Assembly (NCBI RefSeq): GCF_028532485.1
Contig: NZ_CP116942.1
Coordinates: 2,852,001 to 2,916,000, forward strand
DNA from: Iamia majanohamensis
Lineage (GTDB): Bacteria; Actinomycetota; Acidimicrobiia; Acidimicrobiales; Iamiaceae
Direction: 5' to 3'
Length of the DNA stretch: 64,000 nt
Each line of letters opens with the position of its first letter. Within the stretch, counting starts at the first letter, position 1. The notes beneath the pieces were generated by a model. It had not been told where the DNA came from and did no database searches. It saw only the letters and a list, made by a program, of their open reading frames with translations. The translations under genes were made by a program, and so were the position numbers. This document shows, one piece after another, positions 50,313 to 58,775 of the stretch.

Positions 50313-51872
50313 TCAGCCGTCGAGCTTCAGGCGGGGGAAGAGCGGCGTGCCCCTCTCGACGGGGAGGCCGCCGGGGTAGCCGCCCCAGGCCACGTCGTCG
50401 GGCACCCGGCAGGCGGCGGGGTCGCCGTCGAGGCCGATGCGGCGCCAGATCTCGGCCGGGGCCCGGGTGAGGGCCGGGGTGGCCAGCACGGCCACGATGC
50501 GCAGCACCTCGAGGGCGTCGCCCAGCACGCCGTCGACCTCGGGGCCGGGGTCGGCCTTCCAGGGCTCGGCCTCCTCGAGCAGGGCGTTGGCCTCGCGCAC
50601 CAGTCGCCAGGTGGCGTCGAGCGCCTCGGAGGGCATGACCGCGTCCCAGGCCGCGGTGGTGGCCACCACCGCGTCGACGGCCACCTCGGCCAGCGGGCTG
50701 TCGGGGCGGGGCGCGGGGCCGACCCCGTCGCACTTCTTGCCCACGACGGTGGTGACCCGGGCGAGGAGGTTGCCCAGGTTGTTGGCCAGGTCGGCGTTGT
50801 AGCGCTGGACCATGCCCTCGACCGACAGGTCGCCGTCGGGCCCGAAGCGCTGGTCGTGGAGGAAGTGGTGGCGGAAGCCGTCGACGCCGAGGGCGGGGTA
50901 GCCCTCGGCCGGGTCGCCGCCCACCAGCTGGTCGGGGGCGATCTTGTTGGCCGCGGTCTTCGACATCTTGGCCCCGCCCACGAGCAGGAAGCCGTGGACG
51001 TCGAGCTGGTGGGGAGGCTCCTCGCCCGCGGCCATCAGCATCGCCGGCCAGTACACCGAGTGGAAGCGGATGATGTCCTTGCCGATCACGTGGTGGACGT
51101 GGGGCCACCACTCGGCGAAGCGCTCGGGGTCGGCGCCGTAGCCCACCGACGTGGCGTAGTTGATGAGGGCGTCGAACCAGACGTAGAAGACCTGGTCGGG
51201 GTCCCACGGGACGGGCACGCCCCAGGTGAGGGACCGCCGGGTGATCGAGATGTCCTGGAGGCCGCCCCGCACCAGGCCGAGGGCCTCGTTGCGCTTGCCC
51301 TCGGGGCGCACCGGGGAGGGATCGGTGGTGAGCCACTCCTCCAGGCGGTCGGCGAAGGCCGAGAGGCGGAAGAACCAGTTGTCCTCGGTGAGCTCCTCGA
51401 CGGGGCGCAGGTGGATGGGGCACAGCCCCACGTCGCCGCCGTGGGGGTCGTCGACCAGCTCGTCGGGCGTGTAGTACGCCTCGCAGCTGACGCAGTACCA
51501 CCCGCTGTAGGTGGCCGAGTAGATGTGGCCCTCGTCGTAGACCCTCTGCAGCAGGGCCTGGGTGGCGGCGTGGTGGCGGGGCTCGGTGGTGCGGAGGTAG
51601 TCGTCGTAGGAGATGTCGAGCAGCGCCCAGGCCTCCCGGAAGCGGGCCGACGCCCAGTCGGCCTGCTCGATGGGGGTGATGCCCCGCTCGTCGGCCGCCC
51701 GCTGGATCTTGAGGCCGTGCTCGTCGGTGCCGGTGAGGAACCAGACGTCGTCGCCGACCAGGCGGTGCCAGCGGGCCAGGGCGTCCGCGGTGATGGTCGA
51801 GTAGGCGTGGCCCAGGTGGGGCGCGTCGTTGACGTAGTAGATCGGGGTGGTCACGTAGAAGCGGCCGGGCAC
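50313..51872 (-). CDS. metG: Methionyl-tRNA synthetase
   Basis: 519 residues, GTG 51872. Class I signature HLGH (about 18-21) and KMSK (KMSKTAANK). The zinc-knuckle region is C-x2-C…C-x2-H (CVSCEAYY, LCPIH). Anticodon-binding helical domain at the C-terminus, no extra tRNA-binding tail. Charges tRNA-Met and initiator tRNA. Opens the operon. Confidence 0.96.
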   Translation of the reverse strand: MPGRFYVTTPIYYVNDAPHLGHAYSTITADALARWHRLVGDDVWFLTGTDEHGLKIQRAADERGITPIEQADWASARFREAWALLDISYDDYLRTTEPRHHAATQALLQRVYDEGHIYSATYSGWYCVSCEAYYTPDELVDDPHGGDVGLCPIHLRPVEELTEDNWFFRLSAFADRLEEWLTTDPSPVRPEGKRNEALGLVRGGLQDISITRRSLTWGVPVPWDPDQVFYVWFDALINYATSVGYGADPERFAEWWPHVHHVIGKDIIRFHSVYWPAMLMAAGEEPPHQLDVHGFLLVGGAKMSKTAANKIAPDQLVGGDPAEGYPALGVDGFRHHFLHDQRFGPDGDLSVEGMVQRYNADLANNLGNLLARVTTVVGKKCDGVGPAPRPDSPLAEVAVDAVVATTAAWDAVMPSEALDATWRLVREANALLEEAEPWKADPGPEVDGVLGDALEVLRIVAVLATPALTRAPAEIWRRIGLDGDPAACRVPDDVAWGGYPGGLPVERGTPLFPRLKLDG

Positions 51873-51957
51873 GTCGTCACCCTAGCGACGGTCCTCCGGC
51901 CCGCTCCTTCGTCCGTTCCCCCTGGTCGGCGGCGGGCCGGCGCCGCCGGTGGGGCCC

Positions 51958-52344
51958 TCAGACCACCGGCGGGGGCTGGTCCGGGCGGTGGACGATGCAG
52001 AGGCTCCCCGACGGGGAGTCCGGGTCGAGGAACAGCTCGACGGGCAGGTCGCGGGGCTCGCCCTCGTCGTCGACCTCGATCACGATCGACCGCTCCTCCT
52101 CGGGGTCGAAGACCTCCTGGTAGCCGAGGGCCAGGCCGGTCACGACGGCGCCGAGGGCGGAGTGGCGCCGCCAGTGGGAGAGGCGGTCGGGGGGCAGGTC
52201 GGGGCGGACGCGGGCCGGACCGGCCTCGATGGCGGCCAGCTCGTCGAGCTCGTAGAGGTCCTCGAAGGTCAGGGCCCCGTCGTCGCGGGCGTCCGGGTCC
52301 GAGGCGCCGTCACGTGCGTCGCGCTCGTCGTCCCACCGGTCCAC
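51958..52344 (-). CDS. Acidic hypothetical protein
   Basis: 128 residues, GTG 52344. Rich in Asp and Glu. Helical and beta segments (LTFEDLYELDELAAIE, HSALGAVVTGLALGYQEVFD, RSIVIEVDDEGEP). No membrane helix or known motif. Cytosolic, function unknown; similar short acidic proteins occur near metG in actinobacteria. Confidence 0.65.
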   Translation of the reverse strand: MDRWDDERDARDGASDPDARDDGALTFEDLYELDELAAIEAGPARVRPDLPPDRLSHWRRHSALGAVVTGLALGYQEVFDPEEERSIVIEVDDEGEPRDLPVELFLDPDSPSGSLCIVHRPDQPPPVV

Positions 52345-52421
52345 GGAGGCCAGGCTACGCGGCGTGGCGCCGTTCGCCCCCGGCGGCACCCGGGCGGGTG
52401 AGCCCCCGCCCGGGCCGGACC

Positions 52422-53129
52422 TCAGGGGGCGACGAGGGCCCGCCCGAGGCGGTAGCGGACCTCGTCGAGGCGCTCGGTGCCGGCCACGTCGACCCGGGTG
52501 GCGCCGTCGGCCTCCCAGCCCCGTCGCTCGTAGAGGCCACGGGCCCGCACGTTGCCGGCCACGACCCACAGGGTGGCCTCGGTGAAGCCCGTGGCGACCA
52601 GTGCCGACTCGGCTGCGGCGAGGAGGGCGGACCCGAGGCCGGCGCCGTCGACGCTGGGGTCGACGTGGAGGCTGCGGACCTCGCCGGTGGTGGTCGTGAT
52701 CGGGTCCGCGTCGTCGTCCCGGGTGGGGCCGGTGTCGACCGCGGCGTGGACCTCGCCCGGTCGCCCGGCCACGAGGAGGCGGTGCCGGGCCGACGGGCTG
52801 ACCGCAGCCCGACCCGTCCAGTACCGGCCGAGGTGGCCGAGGTCGAGGCCGTCGAGGAAGGCGTCGGACACCACGCCCCGGTACCGGCTCCGCCAGGCCC
52901 GGCGCTCCACCGCGGCGATGGCGGCGCCGTCGGTGGCGCCCCCGGGCCGGATGGGGAGGGCGGCGGGGTCCCGGGGGCGGGGCGCGTAGGGCGGGGGCAG
53001 GGCGACGCCGAAGCGCCGCCGGGCGAGGTGCAGCGTGGCCACCTCGGTGGGGTCGAGGTCGTCGGGGCCGGCATCGTCGGGGGTGCGCATGGCCGCGTCG
53101 AGCACCTCCCGCAGCGGGTCGCGGATCAC
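52422..53129 (-). CDS. GNAT-family N-acetyltransferase
   Basis: 235 residues, GTG 53129 overlapping the rsmI stop. After an N-terminal linker of about 55 residues, a GNAT domain: IRPGGATDGAAIAAVERRAW, then the acetyl-CoA loop LHVDPSVDGAGLGSALLAAAE (V-x-P-x-x-x-G-x-G-x-x-L) and GLYERRGWEADG. Substrate unknown. Coupled to rsmI, but probably not functionally linked. Confidence 0.85.
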   Translation of the reverse strand: MIRDPLREVLDAAMRTPDDAGPDDLDPTEVATLHLARRRFGVALPPPYAPRPRDPAALPIRPGGATDGAAIAAVERRAWRSRYRGVVSDAFLDGLDLGHLGRYWTGRAAVSPSARHRLLVAGRPGEVHAAVDTGPTRDDDADPITTTTGEVRSLHVDPSVDGAGLGSALLAAAESALVATGFTEATLWVVAGNVRARGLYERRGWEADGATRVDVAGTERLDEVRYRLGRALVAP

Positions 53130-54004
53130 GACCCGCCGCCTGCGCCGGCGTCGGGCTCGTCGCCCGGGTCGTCGACGGCCAGGGCGTAGACCTCCCGGCG
53201 CGGCCGGCCGAGGGCGGCGGCCACCTCGGCCGCGGCCCGACCCGGGGCCAGCCCGCGCGCCCGGGCGGCGCGGAGGGCGGCCCGCACGTCGGCGTCGTCG
53301 CCCCCGGTCGTCTCCCCGCCCGCGCCCTCCAGCACGAGCACCACCTCGCCCCGGACCTCGGTCCCGCCCAGGCGGTCGACGGCCTCGCCGAGCGGCGCCC
53401 GCCAGACCTCCTCGTGCAGCTTGGTCAGCTCCCGGGCGACCGCCACCCGGCGCTCGGGCCCGCAGGCGCCGGCCAGGTCGGCCAGGGTCCGGGCCACCCG
53501 GCCGGGGGCCTCGTAGAGCACGACGGTGCGGTGCTCGGCGGCCAGCGCGGCCAGGCGGGCGCTGCGCTCGGCCCCCTTGCGGGGCAGGAAGCCGTCCACC
53601 GCGAACCGGTCGGTGGCGAACCCCGACAGCACCAGCGCGGCCACCGCGGCCACGGGCCCGGGGACGGCGGTCACGGGCAGGCCGGCGTCGACCACCGCGG
53701 CCACCAGGCGGGCGCCGGGGTCGGACACCCCGGGCGTCCCTGCGTCGGTGACGAGTGCGACCCGCTCGCCGGCGGCGATGCGGGCCACCACCTCGGCGGC
53801 GGCGGCGGCCTCGGTGTGGGCGTCGACCCGACGCAGCGTCGCCCCACCCACCCCGGCGTGGCTCAGCAGGCCCCCCGTGCGACGGGTGTCCTCGCAGCAC
53901 ACCAGGTCGGCCCGGGTCAGTTCTTCCACCGCGCGAGGCGCCAGGTCGGAGAGGTTCCCGATGGGGGTGGCCACCACGACGAGGGCCCCGGGCGCTGCGG
54001 TCAC
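53126..54004 (-). CDS. rsmI: 16S rRNA (cytidine-2'-O)-methyltransferase RsmI
   Basis: 292 residues, GTG 54004. Tetrapyrrole-methylase fold: VVVATPIGNLSDL, LVCCEDTRRTGGLL, VTDAGTPGVSDPG, VPGPVAAVAALVLSG, FLPRKGAER. Methylates C1402 of 16S rRNA. The C-terminal tail is acidic and Gly-rich. Confidence 0.95.
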   Translation of the reverse strand: MTAAPGALVVVATPIGNLSDLAPRAVEELTRADLVCCEDTRRTGGLLSHAGVGGATLRRVDAHTEAAAAAEVVARIAAGERVALVTDAGTPGVSDPGARLVAAVVDAGLPVTAVPGPVAAVAALVLSGFATDRFAVDGFLPRKGAERSARLAALAAEHRTVVLYEAPGRVARTLADLAGACGPERRVAVARELTKLHEEVWRAPLGEAVDRLGGTEVRGEVVLVLEGAGGETTGGDDADVRAALRAARARGLAPGRAAAEVAAALGRPRREVYALAVDDPGDEPDAGAGGGS

Positions 54005-54085
54005 CGTCCCAGTGTGGCCGCCCCCCGCCGTCGGCCCGCACCGTCGCCGGCTGTGGCAACGTGGTGGTGGAGGAGGTGATGAGCG

Positions 54086-54940
54086 GTGGTCCACGAGCGA
54101 CGGCGGACGATCGATCCCCGGGCCCGTCGACGGGCGCTGGCCGGGCTGGCCGCCCTGGCGCTGGCCGTCACGCTCGCCGCCTGCGACCCGAGCGACCCCG
54201 AGAGCGGCGCGGCCCGGGACCGGGTGGCGGTGGCCGAGCCCTCCCCCATCGACGCCCGGTACTCGGCCGCCCTGGAGATCGTCACCATCGAGAAGCTGTC
54301 GGTCCGGGCCGACGGGCGCACCGTCGACCTGTACTGGTGGGGCGGCAACCCGCAGTGCGAGGGCGCCCGGCAGGTGACCTTCACCCCGATCGACGACCCC
54401 TCCCGGGGCCACCCCGTCCGCGCCCGCCTCTACCAGGGGGTGGCACCCGGTGCAGGGCCGTGCACCGCCGAGGGTCGCTTCCTGCGCACCACCGCCACCC
54501 TCCCCGCCGACCTGGCCCGGGCGGGCCTGCTGGTGGTGGCCGGCGGTCCGGCCCGGACCCCGGCGCCGGGCGACCGCCCCGGGGCAGCCCAGGACCGGGT
54601 CATCGGCGGCGAGTACGTGGCGGTGCAGTCCCGGCTCTACACGGAGGGGGATCGGCCCGTCGCCCTCACCAAGGTCACCGTCCGTCCCGACGGCCGCACC
54701 CTCGACCTGTTCTGGGCGGGCGGCAACACCCGCTGTGCCGGGCCCCGCCGGGTGACCGTCGAGCGCCTCGACAACCCGGAGCGGGGCGACCCGGTGGTCG
54801 TCACGCTGCACGAGGCGGCCGTCGCCGGGGTGACGGCGTGCTCGGCCGAGGGGCGCTTCCTGCGGACCAGCGCCGCCCTGCCCCCATCGCTGGCCACCGA
54901 CGGGCGCCTCGTCGTCGCCGGCGGGCCCCCCGCCGGTTGA
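54086..54940 (+). CDS. Lipoprotein with two tandem homologous domains
   Basis: 284 residues, GTG 54086 behind GGAGGAGGT. Signal peptide with lipobox LAAC (Cys33). Residues about 57-155 and 170-284 repeat one another: DGRTVDLYWWGGNPQCEG/DGRTLDLFWAGGNTRCAG, CTAEGRFLRTTATLP/CSAEGRFLRTSAALP, LLVVAGGPA/LVVAGGPPAG. Each unit has two cysteines, probably a disulfide. An internal duplication of an otherwise unrecognised extracellular beta domain. Confidence 0.75.
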   Translation: MVHERRRTIDPRARRRALAGLAALALAVTLAACDPSDPESGAARDRVAVAEPSPIDARYSAALEIVTIEKLSVRADGRTVDLYWWGGNPQCEGARQVTFTPIDDPSRGHPVRARLYQGVAPGAGPCTAEGRFLRTTATLPADLARAGLLVVAGGPARTPAPGDRPGAAQDRVIGGEYVAVQSRLYTEGDRPVALTKVTVRPDGRTLDLFWAGGNTRCAGPRRVTVERLDNPERGDPVVVTLHEAAVAGVTACSAEGRFLRTSAALPPSLATDGRLVVAGGPPAG

Positions 54941-55025
54941 CGACCTGCGGGCGGGCACCCCGTCCCGGTCCGAGACCTCGCCCTCCCGGGCCCGCTCCTC
55001 GTCCACGATCGCGGGCCGACCCGGC

Positions 55026-55397
55026 TCAGCGCCCCACGGACCGGCGGGTGGGCGGGCTGCCGCGGCGCGCCGTCCCGCCGGGCCCGGCCACCGCGGAACC
55101 CTCGGCCAGGCCCCAGCGGGCGAAGGCGCCGGCCTCGGCCTCCAGCACCCCGACGGCCCGGGGCACCCACGCCGAGGCCCGACGGGGTGCCATGCGGCGC
55201 GTGCGCAGCACCCGGCCGGACCGGTCGACCCACGCCACGTCGAGGGCGAAGCGCATGCCGACCGTGTGCACCGAGCGCACGCCCGGCAGCCAGAGCGCAC
55301 CGGCGACGCCGTCGCGACCCAGCAGGCCGCGGCCCCGGGCCCGGCGGGTCGAGGCCACCTCGAGGGGGCCGACCTCGATCCCGTCCACGGTCAGCAC
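55026..55397 (-). CDS. DUF192-family protein
   Basis: 123 residues, GTG 55397. DUF192 features: RRARGRGLLGRDGVAGALWLP, VRSVHTVGMRFALDVAWVDRSG, MAPRRASAWV, AEAGAFARWGLAEG. Small beta-barrel proteins, often secreted; function unknown. No signal peptide here. Downstream of ychF on the same strand. Confidence 0.78.
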   Translation of the reverse strand: MLTVDGIEVGPLEVASTRRARGRGLLGRDGVAGALWLPGVRSVHTVGMRFALDVAWVDRSGRVLRTRRMAPRRASAWVPRAVGVLEAEAGAFARWGLAEGSAVAGPGGTARRGSPPTRRSVGR

Positions 55398-55483
55398 CGC
55401 CGGAGCGTGCCCTCCCCCACCCCGCCCGAACCGCGTGCCCCGATCGCCCCCGCCCGCCGGCGGCGCGGCTCCGGGAAGGTGGG

Positions 55484-56560
55484 TCAGACGTTGAAGCGGA
55501 ACTCGATGACGTCGCCGTCCTGCACCACGTACTCCTTGCCCTCCAGGCGCATCTTCCCGGCCTCCCGGGCCTTCGCCCACGACCCGATCTCCAGCAGCTC
55601 GTCCCACCGGATGACCTCGGCCCGGATGAACCCCCGCTGGAAGTCGGTGTGGATGCGGCCCGCGGCCTGGGGTGCGGTGGAGCCGGCCCGGAAGGTCCAG
55701 GCCCGGCTCTCCTTCTCGCCGGTGGTGAGGAAGGTGCGCAGGCCCAGGATCTCGTAGGCGGAGTGGATGAAGCGCTCGAGGGCGCCGTCGCCCAGGCCCA
55801 GGGCCTCGAGCATCTCGACCCGCTCGGTGCCGGTGAACTGCGCCGCCTCGGCCTCCAGCTGCACGCACATGCCGATGACCTCGGCCCGCTCGCCCAGCTC
55901 GGCCCGGACGGGGGCGGTGATCTCCTCGATGCGGTCGAGGTCGTCCTCGCCCACGTTGACCAGGGCGATCACCGGCTTGGCGGTGAGGAGGAACCAGGGG
56001 CGGAGCGCCTCCCGCACGTCGTCGGACAGGTCGGCCCGGTAGAGCGGGGTGCCCTCGGCCAGCACGGCGTGGGCCTCGTCGAGGGCCGCGACCTCGGCCT
56101 GCAGCGCCTTGTCGACCCTCGCCGCCTTGCGCTTCTTGGTGATCTGGGCGTCGAGGGTCTCGAGGTCGGCCAGGGCCAGCTCGATCTCCAGGACCCGCAG
56201 GCACTCCAGCGGATCGTCGGGGCCGGGCACGTCGGTGTCGGGGAAGGCCCGCAGGAGGAAGACGATGGCGTCGACCTCCCGGATGTGGGCGAGGAAGCGG
56301 TTGCCCAGGCCCTCGCCCGTGCTGGCCCCCTCGACCAGGCCGCCGATGTCGACGAACTGCACGGCGGCGTGCACGACCTTCTTGCTCTCGGACATCTCGG
56401 CCAGGCGCTCGAGGCGGGTGTCGGGCACCTTGGCCACGCCGACGTTGGGGTCGGTGGTGGCGAAGGCGTAGGGCGCGGCCAGGGCACCGCCGCCGGCCAG
56501 GGCGTTGTACAGCGACGACTTCCCCGCGTTGGGGAGTCCGACGAACCCGAAGCGCTCCAT
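55484..56560 (-). CDS. ychF: Redox-regulated ribosome-associated ATPase YchF
   Basis: 358 residues. OBG-type P-loop protein binding ATP: G1 GLPNAGKSSL, G3 DIGGLVEGAS, NVGED in the G4 position (NxxE, the ATP-specific change), and a C-terminal TGS domain with HTDFQRGFIRAEV and FRFNV. ATG 56560. Divergent from the PHP gene. Confidence 0.95.
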   Translation of the reverse strand: MERFGFVGLPNAGKSSLYNALAGGGALAAPYAFATTDPNVGVAKVPDTRLERLAEMSESKKVVHAAVQFVDIGGLVEGASTGEGLGNRFLAHIREVDAIVFLLRAFPDTDVPGPDDPLECLRVLEIELALADLETLDAQITKKRKAARVDKALQAEVAALDEAHAVLAEGTPLYRADLSDDVREALRPWFLLTAKPVIALVNVGEDDLDRIEEITAPVRAELGERAEVIGMCVQLEAEAAQFTGTERVEMLEALGLGDGALERFIHSAYEILGLRTFLTTGEKESRAWTFRAGSTAPQAAGRIHTDFQRGFIRAEVIRWDELLEIGSWAKAREAGKMRLEGKEYVVQDGDVIEFRFNV

Positions 56561-56596
56561 CCGGCGAACCTACCGCCGGGGATAGGTTGGCCCGCG

Positions 56597-57670
56597 ATGC
56601 TCGCCGTCTCGCCCCTCGACGCCCCCATGGACCCGTCCGACGCGCTGGACCGGGTCGCCCACCTCATCGAGCGGGGCCTCGGGTCGAGCCGCAAGGCCGC
56701 CGCCTTCCGCACCGCTGCCGATGCGCTGCGCGCCGCCGGCGACGACGAGGTCCGGCGCCTCCACGCGGCCGGGCGCCTCACCGCCCTCGACGGGGTGGGG
56801 GCCAGCACCGCGGCGGTGGCGGCCGAGGCCCTCGACGGCGGGGTCCCCGAGCGCCTGGCCGACCTGGAGGCGACCACCGTGGTGCCCGACGGCGACGGCG
56901 CCGAGCTGCGGGCCGCCCTCCGGGGCGACTGCCACAGCCACTCCACCTGGAGCGACGGCGGGGCGCCGATCGTCGACATGGCCCGGGCGGCCATGGCGCT
57001 GGGCCACGAGTACCTGGTGCTCACCGACCACTCGCCCCGGCTCACCGTGGCCCGGGGGCTGAACCGGGAGCGGCTGGAGGCCCAGCTGGAGGAGATCGCC
57101 GCCCTCAACGAGGAGCTGGCCCCGTTCCGCATCCTCACCGGCGTCGAGGTCGACATCTTCCCCGACGGCACCCTCGACGGCGACGACGACATGCTCGACC
57201 GCCTCGACGTGGTGGTGGCGAGCGTGCACTCGAAGCTGTCGATGGGCCGCACGGAGATGACCCAGCGGATGGTCAAGGCCGTGCTCGACCCCCGCGTCGA
57301 CATCCTGGGCCACTGCACCGGGCGCAAGCTCAAGGGCCTGCCCGACCCGGGGCCCGAGCACATCCCTGCCTCCGCCTACGTCCGCCAGCAGTCCCACTTC
57401 GACCCCGAGGTGGTGTTCGCGGCGTGCGAGGCCACCGACACCGCCGTCGAGATCAACTGCCGCCCCGAGCGGCGCGACCCCCCCGACGAGCTGCTGGCCC
57501 TGGCGGTCGACGTGGGCTGCTGGATCAGCATCGACACCGACGCCCACGCCCCGGCCCAGCTGGAGTGGCAGCCCTACGGCTGCGACAAGGCGGTCCGCCA
57601 CGGCCTCGGCCCCGACCGGGTGGTCAACACGTGGGCGGCCGACGACCTCCTCGCCTGGACCGAGGCCTGA
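56597..57670 (+). CDS. PHP-domain phosphoesterase with helix-hairpin-helix N-terminus (PolX C-terminal-like)
   Basis: 357 residues, ATG 56597, with TAGGTT 8 nt upstream. N-terminal helix-hairpin-helix-like region (about 12-90, RLTALDGVGASTAAVAAEAL) and PHP domain from residue 112: DCHSHSTWSDG, LTDHSPR, EVDIFPDG, VVASVHS, GHCTGR, SIDTDAHA. This is the PolX arrangement without the polymerase domain. A metal-dependent phosphoesterase, possibly 3'-5' exonuclease-like (inference). Confidence 0.87.
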   Translation: MLAVSPLDAPMDPSDALDRVAHLIERGLGSSRKAAAFRTAADALRAAGDDEVRRLHAAGRLTALDGVGASTAAVAAEALDGGVPERLADLEATTVVPDGDGAELRAALRGDCHSHSTWSDGGAPIVDMARAAMALGHEYLVLTDHSPRLTVARGLNRERLEAQLEEIAALNEELAPFRILTGVEVDIFPDGTLDGDDDMLDRLDVVVASVHSKLSMGRTEMTQRMVKAVLDPRVDILGHCTGRKLKGLPDPGPEHIPASAYVRQQSHFDPEVVFAACEATDTAVEINCRPERRDPPDELLALAVDVGCWISIDTDAHAPAQLEWQPYGCDKAVRHGLGPDRVVNTWAADDLLAWTEA

Positions 57671-57719
57671 CCCGGTCCATTGGGGGCCCGGCGGGCCCGC
57701 CCGGTAGCGTTGCCTCCCT

Positions 57720-57806
57720 ATGTCGAAGAAGACCGCGAAGCGCAAGATCAACGCTCGGCGCAAGAAGGCCAACCACGGCCGCAAGCCGAACGCCGGCCGC
57801 GGCTGA
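57720..57806 (+). CDS. Tiny basic protein, probable ribosomal protein bL37-like
   Basis: 28 residues: MSKKTAKRKINARRKKAN, then HGRKPNAGRG. About half of it is Lys/Arg and it ends in the segment KANHGRKPN, which resembles the small actinobacterial large-subunit protein bL37 (identification from memory of that family). No Shine-Dalgarno sequence; TAGCGT lies 9 nt upstream. Confidence 0.55.
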   Translation: MSKKTAKRKINARRKKANHGRKPNAGRG

Positions 57807-57848
57807 CCCTCCCCGGGACCGGCTCGCCCGGTCCCTCCCGGGGCGTCC

Positions 57849-58202
57849 TCAGCCCCGGGCCAGGTGAGGCGCCAGGTCCTCCCGCAGCCGGCCCGGGCCC
57901 CGCGCCCCCACCCACCGCCCCTCGGGACGCCCGTCGACGAAGAGGAGCAGCGTCGGCGCGCTCATGACCTCGAAGCGCCGGGCCAGGCCCGGGTGGGCGT
58001 CGATGTCGACCGAGGCGACCACGACCCGGCCGGCCTCGGCCGCGGCGAAGGCCTCCAGCACGTCGGCCATCGGTGCGCACGGACCGCACCAGGTCGCCCA
58101 GAAGTCGACCAGGACGGGCAGGTCCGGGGCGGCCACCACCTCGTCGAAGCTGGCCTCGTCGAGGACGCGGACGGACGGGTGGGCGGTGGTGGGGGTGTGC
58201 AT
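57849..58202 (-). CDS. Thioredoxin
   Basis: 117 residues, ATG 58202. Active site WCGPC (C39, C42), cis-Pro segment VMSAPTLLLFVDG. Reduces disulfides, for example MsrA or a sensor. Transcription starts nearly at the ATG from a MerR-type promoter (TTGACC-N20-TACCGT) almost identical to that of the neighbouring merR gene, so it is probably induced by that regulator's signal. Confidence 0.9.
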   Translation of the reverse strand: MHTPTTAHPSVRVLDEASFDEVVAAPDLPVLVDFWATWCGPCAPMADVLEAFAAAEAGRVVVASVDIDAHPGLARRFEVMSAPTLLLFVDGRPEGRWVGARGPGRLREDLAPHLARG

Positions 58203-58209
58203 GGCGCGG

Positions 58210-58241
58210 ACGGTACGACCCGGACCACGGTCCGGGGTCAA
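58210..58241 (-). promoter_or_regulatory. MerR-type promoter of the thioredoxin gene
   Basis: -35 TTGACC (58241-58236), 20-bp spacer, -10 TACCGT (58215-58210), start codon 7 nt on. The spacer contains the 18-bp palindrome CCCGGACCACGGTCCGGG (58219-58236). A spacer longer than 17 bp with a central dyad is the hallmark of MerR activation. Confidence 0.75.
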
Positions 58242-58261
58242 GCCCGCAGGACCGATGGCGG

Positions 58262-58653
58262 TCAGCGGCAGGGGGTGGCCAGGGAGGCGCAGCCCTCGGC
58301 ATCGCCCTCGTCGCACGTGGCCACCAGGCGCTCGAGCCGGGCCCGCACGTCGGCCAGCTGCCGGACCTGCTCGTCGACGACGTCGATCTTGGCCGCCGCC
58401 GCCCGGCGCACCTCCTCGGCCGACGTCGCTGCGGTGGCCGACCCCTCGCCCAGCAGGGCGCCGATCTCGGCGAGGGTGAAGCCCAGGGCCTTGCCCCGGG
58501 CGATGAGGCCCAGGCGCCAGACGTCGGCCTCGGAGTACTGGCGGTAGCCGGGGTCCGGGGCGGTGGCGGCAGCAGCCCCCGGCGCTCGTAGAACCGGACG
58601 GTCTCCACGCCGACGCCCGCCGCGTCGGCCAGCGCTCCGATGGTCAGGGCCAC
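58262..58653 (-). pseudogene. MerR-family regulator with an internal frameshift
   Basis: The GTG at 58653 opens a good MerR helix-turn-helix (MALTIGALADAAGVGVETVRF, YERRGLLPPPPRTP), but the frame then leaves the family. The rest (GYRQYSEADVWRLGLIARGK, then FTLAEIGALLGEG and an effector helix) continues in another frame from about 58549 to the stop at 58262. The net change equals losing 2 or gaining 1 base in a C-rich run near 58550-58580. The C-terminus has three cysteines (TCDEGDAEGCASLATPC), fitting a metal or redox sensor. Sequencing error, recent mutation or recoding cannot be told apart. Confidence 0.7.
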
Positions 58654-58659
58654 GGTCCC

Positions 58660-58691
58660 ACGCTACGGCCCGGACCACGGTCCGGGGTCAA
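58660..58691 (-). promoter_or_regulatory. MerR-type promoter of the merR gene
   Basis: -35 TTGACC (58691-58686), 20-bp spacer with palindrome CCCGGACCACGGTCCGGG (58669-58686), -10 TAGCGT (58665-58660), then 6 nt to the GTG. Same operator as the thioredoxin promoter; implies autoregulation and a leaderless message. Confidence 0.75.
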
Positions 58692-58775
58692 CCCCCTGCC
58701 GCCCTGCGAGCGGGTACGCACATCCGGTGCCCGAGCGCCGCAGGAGCACGCCACCTCGGTGTGGTGGCGTCGGGG

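Noticed and set aside
57748-58653. 301-residue frame starting as MerR and running through the thioredoxin gene
   Set aside because: Only the first ~40 residues are MerR-like; after that it is out of frame with the family and antisense-like in composition. Treated as a frameshifted merR.
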